From: a virus
Length of the DNA: 37,731 nt
Strand: one strand, 5' to 3'
Virus record (IMG/VR): IMGVR_UViG_3300025082_000027
Span: 1 to 37,731 of that record
Below, piece after piece: positions 6,098 to 14,448 of the stretch. Position numbers and translations under genes: made by a program. How positions within the stretch are numbered: position 1 is the stretch's first letter; every line of letters starts with the position of its first letter. The notes under the pieces are model-generated. The model did no database searches and was not told the origin of the DNA. It saw only the letters and a list, made by a program, of their open reading frames with translations.

Positions 6098-6915
6098 CCG
6101 TTTAGCCTGATGTTGTAGCGGTCGCCAAGGTACTGCTCGACCTGCTTGATCTCGTAGTTTTGCAGGGTGCCATCGAAGATCATAACCTCAGACATGGGCC
6201 CATCGTAGGGCTCGTCTGAATGGCCCGCCGCGCTATCTCCGATCTCCAGGGTAGTGGCACCGGAGAGCATCGCGGCACCCGTAGCCGTCGATCCTGCCGA
6301 GCCGTTGAGTCGAGACTTGATCCCGGAGTCAGAGTAAAGCACGAAGATGCAGGGGTCTCCTGCTGACTGAATAGCCCCAGACGGAGGGGCGCTCTCTTTG
6401 TAGCCGGCGTTGTAGATCCCGCCGCCAGGCCCATCACTGCTGACAATGCCCGCGCCGAAGTACCCAGCAGAGTCGGAGGCTGTGATTATGCCCGGCGAGT
6501 TCTGATATGCCCCGCTGGCACCAGTGTCAGACCAACCCTGACCGAGCACCATGATCAGCGTCCATTCTGATGCGTTGCTCAGCATTGGGAAGAGGCTAGA
6601 ACCGGTCATCGAGTCAGCGCCATCGAAGACGAGTTCCGCCCTGCCGCCCTGACCCGATCCGCTGAGCGCGGGCTGATTGCCTGCTGTCGCCTGGGCGAAG
6701 TCACGACCGTTGCCGCTCATGTCGGCCCAGCCCGAAACAGTCGAGCCGTTCATGGTGGTGCTTAGATCGGAGCGAACCCAGACAAGCAGTGGGGTCTGCA
6801 TGTTTCGTGGATCAAACGAAAGCCTTGGGTGTTTTCGGAGAGCGCCGTTCTCCTCCCCCCTAGAAACCCGGCTGGGATGGCTCCTGACGCCATGATGCAA
6901 TGGATGGCTTGCCAT
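6094..6915 (-). CDS. LamG/concanavalin-like fibre or receptor-binding protein
   Basis: I chose the ATG at 6915, which overlaps the previous stop (TAATG); a longer frame would run into that gene. The 273-aa product has a basic N-terminus of about 40 residues, then a domain that reads as a LamG/pentraxin-like jelly roll: VWVRSDLSTT, WADMSGNGRDF, NQPALSG, ELVFDGADSM, WTLIMVLG and a C-terminal SEVMIFDGTL followed by EQYLGDRYNI. The motif order of D-x-S-GNGR-D-F, then the F-DG strand, and a final YL..RYNI helix is typical of phage and bacterial concanavalin-like lectin domains. A role in binding cell-surface sugars is likely. Confidence 0.72.
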   Translation of the reverse strand: MASHPLHHGVRSHPSRVSRGEENGALRKHPRLSFDPRNMQTPLLVWVRSDLSTTMNGSTVSGWADMSGNGRDFAQATAGNQPALSGSGQGGRAELVFDGADSMTGSSLFPMLSNASEWTLIMVLGQGWSDTGASGAYQNSPGIITASDSAGYFGAGIVSSDGPGGGIYNAGYKESAPPSGAIQSAGDPCIFVLYSDSGIKSRLNGSAGSTATGAAMLSGATTLEIGDSAAGHSDEPYDGPMSEVMIFDGTLQNYEIKQVEQYLGDRYNIRLNG

Positions 6916-7331
6916 TATCCATTGCCAGCAATGGACTTGATGTAGAAGGTGACGTGAACGTCGTCGTTCGGGTCCACAGAGCACTGGATGGTGAAGTGGG
7001 GGGGCGAGAAAAACGGAATCCCCTGAGACAGCACATCTGACGACATGAACGGGGAAGAGGAGCAGTCCAACCCTGCGTTGTACAGCTCGTCAGTCTTACT
7101 GTCGTCGCTGTAGACCCTAATGGTTACGTTGCCCGCTGCGGCGTCTGCGGTAATTCGACAGCCAACGAGTAGTCCTCGGGCAACGCCGGGTGAGTCCGCC
7201 TCGGCGGCGGTGTCGCCAAACACGCGGATTTTGATGGCCCCACCGGCACCGGCTGGGAACTCGGCTGTCCCGGCAGGATTGCCCACATTTTGGCGCGCAC
7301 AGTTTGTGTATACGGGAAGAGTAATTGCCAT
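6915..7331 (-). CDS. Beta-rich structural protein, 138 aa
   Basis: This 138-aa protein has regular hydrophobic strands (IKIRVFGDT, GNVTIRVYSDD, HVTFYIKSIAG) and no membrane segment or catalytic motif. The composition fits a jelly-roll-like virion protein, and it directly precedes the lectin-like gene, to which it is coupled by TAATG. It may be a fibre adaptor or a decoration subunit; this is inferred from the neighbourhood. Two cysteines near the middle and end are not arranged as a metal site. Confidence 0.55.
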   Translation of the reverse strand: MAITLPVYTNCARQNVGNPAGTAEFPAGAGGAIKIRVFGDTAAEADSPGVARGLLVGCRITADAAAGNVTIRVYSDDSKTDELYNAGLDCSSSPFMSSDVLSQGIPFFSPPHFTIQCSVDPNDDVHVTFYIKSIAGNG

Positions 7332-7350
7332 TCGAGTCTCCTGGCTTTCA

Positions 7351-7370
7351 GCCCCCGCTCGTTAGGGGGC
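7351..7370. other. Short GC-rich hairpin between two structural genes
   Basis: GCCCCC (7351-7356) pairs with GGGGGC (7365-7370) around an 8-nt loop, in the 46-bp gap between the 196-aa and 138-aa genes. No T-run follows on either strand, so it is more likely a processing or stability element than a terminator. Confidence 0.35.
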
Positions 7371-7377
7371 AGTGTTG

Positions 7378-7968
7378 TTAGTAACCTGTAGCTTCGTCTA
7401 TCTCATAGAAACGGATTGCTGAAGTGAACTCGCCTACGTTCTTCGCGAAGACGGCAATGTTTCCTCCTGGAGCAACAATAAACCTGCCCGAAGGAACGAG
7501 CTCTACGGGACCACCAGCAGGCAAGAGCGTGGAGATCGCATAGACACCATTGGTGAATCCGGTAATTCCGTCCGATACTTCGTCCCAAACGCCAGCGCTG
7601 TATCCGGCGGAATGACCAATCGGGTAGCCCGTGTTCGTTGAAAATGCGTCGATTGGGTCAGCGTTGGCTATAGAGCCCTCAGTCATGCCAGTGACAACCG
7701 AGCAGATCATTCCAGCAGCACCACTGGCAACGAGTATCGAGTCAATGACAAGGCTCTTCTTTGCCTTGGAGGAGTTGCCCAAATACATGATGATTCCGCC
7801 GTTGCTGGTAATCGTCAAAGACTGCTCAGAACCCGTAGCCATGCTCATCGAATAGAGAAGCCCAGCCTTCGCAGCTGCGAGACAACCGTCGTCTGCATTT
7901 ACAGCAACTCGACCGTCGCCAGTTACCTTGGCTGAGTGGCCTCCACCAGTTCCATCATTGATCTGCAT
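7378..7968 (-). CDS. Beta-rich structural protein, 196 aa
   Basis: I chose the ATG at 7968 (MQINDGTGGG) because GAGGAG lies 9 nt upstream; the ATG at 7977 would touch that same Shine-Dalgarno with no spacing. The product has many short strands with Gly/Ala/Ser turns, e.g. LTITSNGGIIMYLG and SLVIDSILVASGAAG, and the ending FVFAKNVGEF-type strands before a final helix-poor tail. It resembles small fibre or surface proteins in composition, but I cannot assign a family. It overlaps the end of the 100-aa gene by 14 bp. Confidence 0.55.
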   Translation of the reverse strand: MQINDGTGGGHSAKVTGDGRVAVNADDGCLAAAKAGLLYSMSMATGSEQSLTITSNGGIIMYLGNSSKAKKSLVIDSILVASGAAGMICSVVTGMTEGSIANADPIDAFSTNTGYPIGHSAGYSAGVWDEVSDGITGFTNGVYAISTLLPAGGPVELVPSGRFIVAPGGNIAVFAKNVGEFTSAIRFYEIDEATGY

Positions 7969-8257
7969 AGTCAACATCTCCTCTGAGGTCTTCGCCAGAC
8001 AGCGCTTCCATGTGCAGCCTGATGTGTTTCAATTCATACAAGACTTCGCACAGTAAGTCTTGTGTTCTTAAGTCAGACGTGTGCTGACCCTCGTAGTTCT
8101 TGGTTGAAATAGACAGGCTTCCAGTCGAACCAGAGCTGTCCTTTGCGACGATTTGATCCTTAACGTCAAAGGGCGCTTTCTGAATAAGCCTAGTTTCCTG
8201 AGGCCTTGTCGGGTCCTCGGGCCTACGCCTGGTGAATCGCTTGTGATCTAAAGGCAT
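7955..8257 (-). CDS. Hypothetical 100-aa protein
   Basis: The N-terminal 30 residues are strongly basic and proline-rich (FTRRRPEDPTRPQETR). The C-terminal half is a helix (DLRTQDLLCEVLYELKHIRLHMEAL) that could form a coiled coil. I recognise no family. It follows the giant ejection-type gene by 2 bp and overlaps the next structural gene, so it is a late gene. A trimerisation or fibre-anchoring helix is plausible from the coiled-coil pattern only. Confidence 0.5.
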   Translation of the reverse strand: MPLDHKRFTRRRPEDPTRPQETRLIQKAPFDVKDQIVAKDSSGSTGSLSISTKNYEGQHTSDLRTQDLLCEVLYELKHIRLHMEALSGEDLRGDVDYADQ

Positions 8258-8259
8258 GG

Positions 8260-11200
8260 TTACTTCCCGCCCTTAAAGAAGCCGGAAGGGAAACCCTCCT
8301 GCGGGATAAGACCAGCCTCCACGAGGGCCCTATACTCTCCCATGGGGCGAGACCTCTCTTTGTAGAAGATGTCAATCTGACCCATGTTGCCCATATTAGA
8401 GATGACAGAGTCTAGATTATCCTCAAACCTTCGGTGCGCGTAGCCCTCCAGCCGATTCCAGTCTATTGAGTATGGCTTAGCGCCAGTAAAGATGGCAGCT
8501 CCGCGCTCCCCCCACGTAGCCCCTTGCCCCGTCTTTGCAGTAACGCCCCCCATAAAGGTGTCCGTCACTGCCTTGTTCCACTCCGTCGCTAAGCGCCACG
8601 CAGGGAATGACCGGATTGCGGCCAGTCGCCGTGAACCGACCTCCTGGTTCTCTTGAAGAACACTGTCGTCCCAAGGAAGACCAGCCTCTATAGATTTGTT
8701 GCTCGGGAACCAACCAACCTCATACTTGGTGTAAAACTTTTGATTACCTTCACTGTCCATGTAGGGAACAGGTATCTCGGCGTAGCCAACCCAACGCTTG
8801 ATTCCCTCGGACAAATAACGAACGTCTCGAGCAGAGCGAATCCTATCAACGTCCACGTTGTAGTACGGGTCGTGACCAAAGAACATCTTGCTAATAAAGG
8901 GAACGACCGGGTGTAGCCTTGAAATGACCCCGCTTGGCCTCATCGAAATCCCGGTGCCGCCAGACTCAGCAAACTTAAAGAGGTCAACCAAGTCCTCTTG
9001 AGGTAAGCCAAATCCAGCAAAAACCTTACCAAGTCCAGCGCCGACAACCGCCCTATAGCGATGATGGTCCTGAAGCATGCTCAGGTCACCCTTGCCCGTA
9101 AACGAGTTCTCCGCCTGGTCAAGAAGCTTGGTGAGAGCTGAGTACTGAATGGGGCGGTTCCTGAGAAGCCATGGCTGGAGCTCTGAGGCGTTCTTGGATG
9201 TCCAGGTATAGAAGGGGAAGACCCTGCGAAGCCAGTGCCTCTCAAACGTGCTGAGGTCGTCGTAGTTGAAGAGGGTCTTGTGAACCAAGTCGGACGCAGC
9301 GTCAGGGCTTAGACCAACCTTCCTCCCAGCCAAGTAGTTGACTATCTTCGCCTGCTCTTCGACCTTCCTGCCGACTCCGCCGGCTAGAATGGCAGAGGCA
9401 TCCCCGATGGCTTTCGTTCCGGCAACCCCAAGAAAGCCATACAGCGCGGTCTGAAACGCAGACGCTGCTTGTCCACCAAAGCCACCTTCTTGTGGGTCTG
9501 GAAACATCCACCCTGTTGCGCCACCAGCCCCAGCGCCCCAAGCGCCAGTCTTTACGGCGTCACTCTTTATGATCGCCATCGCGGCTTGCTGTAGCCGGCC
9601 CTCGCCAAGCCTTGCTTCGTAGCCAACAATGTCCAGCCACTCATCAAAGGCTACAGAAAACGCCTGCTTGCTGTTCTCCATCAAGCCAGGGTCTCTATGG
9701 ACCGCGCCAGCAACGCTAGCCTTCTCCGCCTTGTACGCCGCCAGCGGAGCTTTTGCGTACATCTCCAGGAACGACGAGCCAACAACCCCGACTCCTCCGC
9801 CGAGAAGTGCGCCAGCAAACGCCTTCACTAGCCTTTTGTCTGGGTCATCTTCTGTTGAATAGCCAACGCCCGCGCCAAGGACAGCCCCCGCCGCAGCAGT
9901 TGTTGCGGGGATCTTCCAATTAACGTCGTTCCCGTACTTACCTCCCCTTATGTCCGAAGGGTTTATATGGTCAGTGATAATCCCGTACCTTCTGAGCTCG
10001 CTCCGCCACTGCTGAATGGTCTTTGTTATCTCAACAAGTTGCCCACCCTCAGTCCTGCTCTTCAGCGTGTACGTATTGGCAACTTCAGTCCCATCAGCAG
10101 CCTTCCTGGTTAGGTCAGCTGTCATCAAGTGAAACGAGTCGATTTGGTTGACCGGACTAACTGCCTGAAGGCCGTGTGTCATCAGGTTTGTAATGACGTT
10201 GCTGATCGCATTTCTTCCGTGAAATGCGGGAGCATAGACAGTCGTCATCGTCTTAAAAAAGTTCAGGAAGTTGTCAAACGACTCGACGCCAATCCTCCAC
10301 AGTTCGCTTCCTTGCTGCTTCTCATGGAGCCAGGTTGAGTCGCCAAGGGCCTCGACCATGTCGGCGTAGGCATACGGTAGGTAAATGTCTCGGGAGATTC
10401 GCTCTACGTTCAGCTTTATGCGCTCATCGTCCAGAGACACGCCGTGCTTCTGCAGGAACTCTGTGATCTTGCCCTTGCGGACAGCCTCGTCGCTGAACTG
10501 AGCGGTAATGTTTTTAATCTGCGGCGCGTACTTGTCCCAGCCAGACCAGTAGTCCTCGCCCAGAACAGCCCTCATGTGGTGCAGGTTGTCGACCTTGCGA
10601 AACCCGAGCTTTGCCGCAAGAGACAACGCGGCTTGAGGCTTATAGTTCGCCACAAGGGCGGCGATCTGCTCGCCCTCTGGAGCCATCAGAAGGACGTTGT
10701 CGATGAACCGTGTGTTCGACACCGTCCTCGAGACCTTCCTTCCGTACCTATCCATGATCTTAAAAAGGTCCGTCTCGAAGAACTTGATTTGATCTAGGCC
10801 GTGCTCCTTGATCACCTGCTGAATTATCTGGTCATCAATCACTTGGTCAGCTGGGATGTTCGGCAAACCCTTGTTCTGACGAACCGTCTCTCGATAAAAC
10901 ATCTCAGCGATTCCACGACGAACGCCCTCATTCACCTCTCGGATAGTCCCGCTCCTGCTTCGCAACTTCAAAACATCAGAAGCCGTGGAGATCTCCCCGA
11001 AGCCTCCGCCCCCTCCAAGATGCCCGCGACTCAACGACTTCTTCATTTGAGCGATCTTGGCGGAGCCCTCCTTGGTAAACATGTGGTGCAGGTACCCCTC
11101 AACCTGCATGCGCTCAAGGAACTCATCAACGCTCCAGTCCTTCTGCAAAAGCCCCTCAGCCTTAAGGACACGGTACATCTCCTGAAAGAACTCTCTTGCT

Positions 11201-14200
11201 GCGTCTACGGCATCCTTCATCTCCTCTGAAAGAGCCTCAAACTCAGGGTCTTTCTTCACTCCAGGGCCGTGCTTTGCTGATATTCGGGCGGCGGCACGAG
11301 AGGCCGCCCTCGCCTGACCAACAGTCATCTTCCCTACCGCTTTAGCAAACTCCTCGTCAGACATTGCCATCTTTACGCTGCCTAGCGCCGCATCCAATTC
11401 GTTGCGAAGCTTTCCAATCTCGATGAGCTCGTCTACGTCAGCTACGCCGGTAATCTGTCGGAGGGCCTTCGATACAATCTCGGCCCTCTCCAGCTCAGAT
11501 CGAATAGACTCGGCAACGTTTTCACCAAGAAGCTTTTCTCCCGGCGCACCAGGAGGCATGTCCACTGGCGCTCCATCAACACGCGCTCTCTTTGGCATGC
11601 CCATCCCAGAGACAGGCTTACTGTGGACCTCTTTACGCATCTGAGTTCTTGGTTTTGCTGAAGCTCGCGCCTTAGTCCTTCCCTTGATGTCTACATCGTG
11701 AACCCAGGTCTCCCAAATCTTCGGATCGCCTCTGTAGTTCTTGCCCGACCTAGTGACAAGGCCAATCTCCTCAAGCTGTCCCAACGCCTTCGCGACTAAC
11801 TCCTTGACCTCCTCAGGAGACTTTTTGGCAAGCGGGGAGTCCTTCTTTTTGGGGATCTTATTGATAATGGTTTGAATGGAACTGTGCCCGTACTCAGGCG
11901 CCTTCTTCCCTGTGGCTGCAGCCCGCCTTGCCTTGTCGGCCCAGCCCCTGCCGATTTTCTCAATCGCCGGCATCACATCATCTATGACATCGAGCGACTC
12001 CTGGTCCAATGACAACTCATCAAACCTTTTAATAGTCTCGTCATCAAGCGCTCTTCCCCTGAGTTCAGCCACCCCATCGTCAACGTCTGCAAAGCCCCTA
12101 CCCCAGAACGCGCCCTCCTCAGCAGGCCTTGCGCGAGGCTTCCAGCTCACCGCCTCGTTCAACTTAAACCGAAGGGCCTTGAACAGAGATACAGCCTCGT
12201 CGCCATATTCCGTAGGTGCGCCAAGCGCCTCTACGAAGTGACTAAGAATCTCCTTCTCCTTTTTCGTAACCCAAGACTTTCCAGAGAAGACTTTGCCGAT
12301 GACCTCGTTTATCGCAGACGACATCTCCCTTCTAGAGAACCCCATCTTCTTTGAGAGGTACTCCATCCTGGTCCACCCATGAGTATCGATGAGATCGGAG
12401 GACTGAAGGGGCTTCCACACATCCCTGTCTGCGCCATCTACGCCCTTACGCTGAATACGAACCGCCCAGGGCTTGAATCTCTTTAGGAAGGGGAGGCTCT
12501 GCTGCATATCCGCCAACACAGCCCCGGTCGACGTGAGCGTGTCGATGTCGTTCGTCATTCCATCAAAGGCGACCTTCTCGGAATTAACATGAACCTTTCC
12601 AAGCCAGGACCTCCCCATATCGTCGATGACTTGACCAACAGGCACTCCTGGCAGAGACCCAAGGGCAAGGCCAAGCGCAGCGACGGAGGCTCGCTTAATC
12701 ATCGAGTCCTTTTCGTCGGTAGCCGAATAAGCAGTGGCAGCGCCAGCTGCCCCACCAAATCCAATCAGCGCCTTATTGAATAACTGCTTGTCTTTAGCGA
12801 AGAGAGCCTTTGCCTTCTTCCTTCCTATCAACTTCTCGAGCTCCTTAGAGGCCCTGTCTGTAACCTCCTTCGATACCGTCTTCCCCTTAGTCTCTTGGAG
12901 AATCCTCTGTACCGAATAGTCGTCCTTGTAGATGACCTGGATTTTCGAGTAGTCAATTTTCGGTGTCGTTCCATCGAACGAAAGGGCCTCGTCTAGGTTT
13001 ATGTGAACAACCTCGCGGGCCTTCTTTGGAGCAGTTACGCCACTCTTCCGAAGGGCAGCGCCAACCACGTCCTCTACAGGGGCGTCCTGACCAAGCCGTA
13101 GCCCTCTGGATGCAAGGTCGCCTATCTTCGAATAGGCCTGCTTGATGAGCTCTTCCAGCGTGTTTGTGTACGCAGAGAGGTTCGCCTCTTCCATCTTGTC
13201 GCCAGCCTGGACCGCTTTCTCGAGTTCACCAAACATCCTCTCCTGGTGACGGGTGATCGTGGAGTACATCGAGCTGTCGCCAGCCTTTGTTAGGAGACCG
13301 CCGCCTGTCTTAAACGCCTCCTTGCCGAGCCTTGTAACCATTCCGGTAGGCACAAGGAAGTCAGGGCCTACAGTGTAGAAGAGGGTCGGCAGGAGAAGCC
13401 CAGCGTTCGGGTCTCCCTGCTGAATCGCTTCCTCTACCTTCTTTGCGTGGTACCCCCTGTCGAAGACCTCTGGCAAGGCAAGGTCGGCAAGCATCTTCCC
13501 AGGTATGCCGCCAGCAGCGAACCCAGTCACTCCCTTAATGCCTTCTGCGAGTTCCCCCACCCCAGCAGATCCAAGGCGCTGCATCTCCTTGTGAATAGCC
13601 TCTGTGTTCCCCTCGGGCCCGGTGTCTATGTTTCCAAAGGAAGCTGGGGCGGCAAGCCCCCTCATCCAAATATCTGCTGTTGTCGCAGGAGGGCCTCCAA
13701 TTACCTCGCCGCCAGCCCTTATCTTTTGCCATGGACGAGGAACCCCGTACCCTCCGTACGGGTCAGCGTCGTTTGGAACCCAGTATGTCGCCGCTAGCAT
13801 GGACCTCAAGCCAAGGAGCTTGGTGTCCAAAACAGGGTTTACGAAGTCATCCTCCCTGTTTCTCTCATTGAAGTTCTCTTTGATCTCCCGATAGATGTTT
13901 CTTCTCGGGTCGTCCTTATGAAGGTTCTCTACCCAGACCCCAAAGTCTTCTGGGTTAGCCTTCTTGATGTAGTCCATGTCAGCATGGGCGCTAAGAAGCG
14001 AGTGTGTTGGTCTACTGCCCCAAGAGACAAACGTGTCGGCCACGTCCATGGCTCGATAAAACGGAGTCTTTTTTCCAGGCATCTTCCCCGGAATAACGCC
14101 CGTCTCTTTGTACTCAGTAAGTTCTTCGCCAAAGCCCGGATGAGTTCTGGTTTCCAAATACTGTGCTTTCGCCAGAGCCCTGTACTTTGTTGACGGCTCA

Positions 14201-14430
14201 CCGCTAAGGGCGGATTTTTTCTTTGCCTTAGAAACCCCGTCCCTTAGCACCCTCCAATCGGCCTCATCCTTAGCTATCAATTCTGTCTTAAGCCAAGCCC
14301 GTTCAACCTCCGTCCGACCTCGGTCGTCTGTTAGGCCCTCCTCTGGCTCGTCTATGGGGTTGCCAAAGCGGTCTACCGCCGCGCCAGAGGGCTCCTCGTC
14401 TATGGGGTTACCAAAGCGGTCGGTCGCCAT
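8260..14430 (-). CDS. Giant ejection-type internal virion protein, 2056 aa
   Basis: At 2056 aa this is the largest gene in the window and longer than T7 gp16 (1318 aa), whose place in the gene order it takes: it follows 216-, 200- and 775-aa proteins in a row, like T7 gp14-gp15-gp16. The N-terminus carries DRFGNPIDE twice (residues 4-12 and 20-28). Three glycine-zipper hairpins, each two hydrophobic Gly/Ala stretches split by a charged turn, lie at about 553-600, 1507-1553 and 1628-1680. Residues about 850-905 look like a winged helix. A conserved phage motif, FHGRNAISNVITN, is near 1403-1415, and ERHWLRRVFPFYTW near 1730-1743. I see no transglycosylase motif. It probably enters the host envelope to pass DNA; this is inference from order, size and membrane-type hairpins. 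Confidence 0.72.
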   Translation of the reverse strand: MATDRFGNPIDEEPSGAAVDRFGNPIDEPEEGLTDDRGRTEVERAWLKTELIAKDEADWRVLRDGVSKAKKKSALSGEPSTKYRALAKAQYLETRTHPGFGEELTEYKETGVIPGKMPGKKTPFYRAMDVADTFVSWGSRPTHSLLSAHADMDYIKKANPEDFGVWVENLHKDDPRRNIYREIKENFNERNREDDFVNPVLDTKLLGLRSMLAATYWVPNDADPYGGYGVPRPWQKIRAGGEVIGGPPATTADIWMRGLAAPASFGNIDTGPEGNTEAIHKEMQRLGSAGVGELAEGIKGVTGFAAGGIPGKMLADLALPEVFDRGYHAKKVEEAIQQGDPNAGLLLPTLFYTVGPDFLVPTGMVTRLGKEAFKTGGGLLTKAGDSSMYSTITRHQERMFGELEKAVQAGDKMEEANLSAYTNTLEELIKQAYSKIGDLASRGLRLGQDAPVEDVVGAALRKSGVTAPKKAREVVHINLDEALSFDGTTPKIDYSKIQVIYKDDYSVQRILQETKGKTVSKEVTDRASKELEKLIGRKKAKALFAKDKQLFNKALIGFGGAAGAATAYSATDEKDSMIKRASVAALGLALGSLPGVPVGQVIDDMGRSWLGKVHVNSEKVAFDGMTNDIDTLTSTGAVLADMQQSLPFLKRFKPWAVRIQRKGVDGADRDVWKPLQSSDLIDTHGWTRMEYLSKKMGFSRREMSSAINEVIGKVFSGKSWVTKKEKEILSHFVEALGAPTEYGDEAVSLFKALRFKLNEAVSWKPRARPAEEGAFWGRGFADVDDGVAELRGRALDDETIKRFDELSLDQESLDVIDDVMPAIEKIGRGWADKARRAAATGKKAPEYGHSSIQTIINKIPKKKDSPLAKKSPEEVKELVAKALGQLEEIGLVTRSGKNYRGDPKIWETWVHDVDIKGRTKARASAKPRTQMRKEVHSKPVSGMGMPKRARVDGAPVDMPPGAPGEKLLGENVAESIRSELERAEIVSKALRQITGVADVDELIEIGKLRNELDAALGSVKMAMSDEEFAKAVGKMTVGQARAASRAAARISAKHGPGVKKDPEFEALSEEMKDAVDAAREFFQEMYRVLKAEGLLQKDWSVDEFLERMQVEGYLHHMFTKEGSAKIAQMKKSLSRGHLGGGGGFGEISTASDVLKLRSRSGTIREVNEGVRRGIAEMFYRETVRQNKGLPNIPADQVIDDQIIQQVIKEHGLDQIKFFETDLFKIMDRYGRKVSRTVSNTRFIDNVLLMAPEGEQIAALVANYKPQAALSLAAKLGFRKVDNLHHMRAVLGEDYWSGWDKYAPQIKNITAQFSDEAVRKGKITEFLQKHGVSLDDERIKLNVERISRDIYLPYAYADMVEALGDSTWLHEKQQGSELWRIGVESFDNFLNFFKTMTTVYAPAFHGRNAISNVITNLMTHGLQAVSPVNQIDSFHLMTADLTRKAADGTEVANTYTLKSRTEGGQLVEITKTIQQWRSELRRYGIITDHINPSDIRGGKYGNDVNWKIPATTAAAGAVLGAGVGYSTEDDPDKRLVKAFAGALLGGGVGVVGSSFLEMYAKAPLAAYKAEKASVAGAVHRDPGLMENSKQAFSVAFDEWLDIVGYEARLGEGRLQQAAMAIIKSDAVKTGAWGAGAGGATGWMFPDPQEGGFGGQAASAFQTALYGFLGVAGTKAIGDASAILAGGVGRKVEEQAKIVNYLAGRKVGLSPDAASDLVHKTLFNYDDLSTFERHWLRRVFPFYTWTSKNASELQPWLLRNRPIQYSALTKLLDQAENSFTGKGDLSMLQDHHRYRAVVGAGLGKVFAGFGLPQEDLVDLFKFAESGGTGISMRPSGVISRLHPVVPFISKMFFGHDPYYNVDVDRIRSARDVRYLSEGIKRWVGYAEIPVPYMDSEGNQKFYTKYEVGWFPSNKSIEAGLPWDDSVLQENQEVGSRRLAAIRSFPAWRLATEWNKAVTDTFMGGVTAKTGQGATWGERGAAIFTGAKPYSIDWNRLEGYAHRRFEDNLDSVISNMGNMGQIDIFYKERSRPMGEYRALVEAGLIPQEGFPSGFFKGGK

Positions 14431-14448
14431 TTTTATTTCTTAATGCTC

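Noticed and set aside
8260-14430. A tape-measure protein for the 2056-aa gene
   Set aside because: No tail tube, sheath or tail-chaperone genes are present, and the order matches podoviral ejection proteins after adaptor and nozzle.
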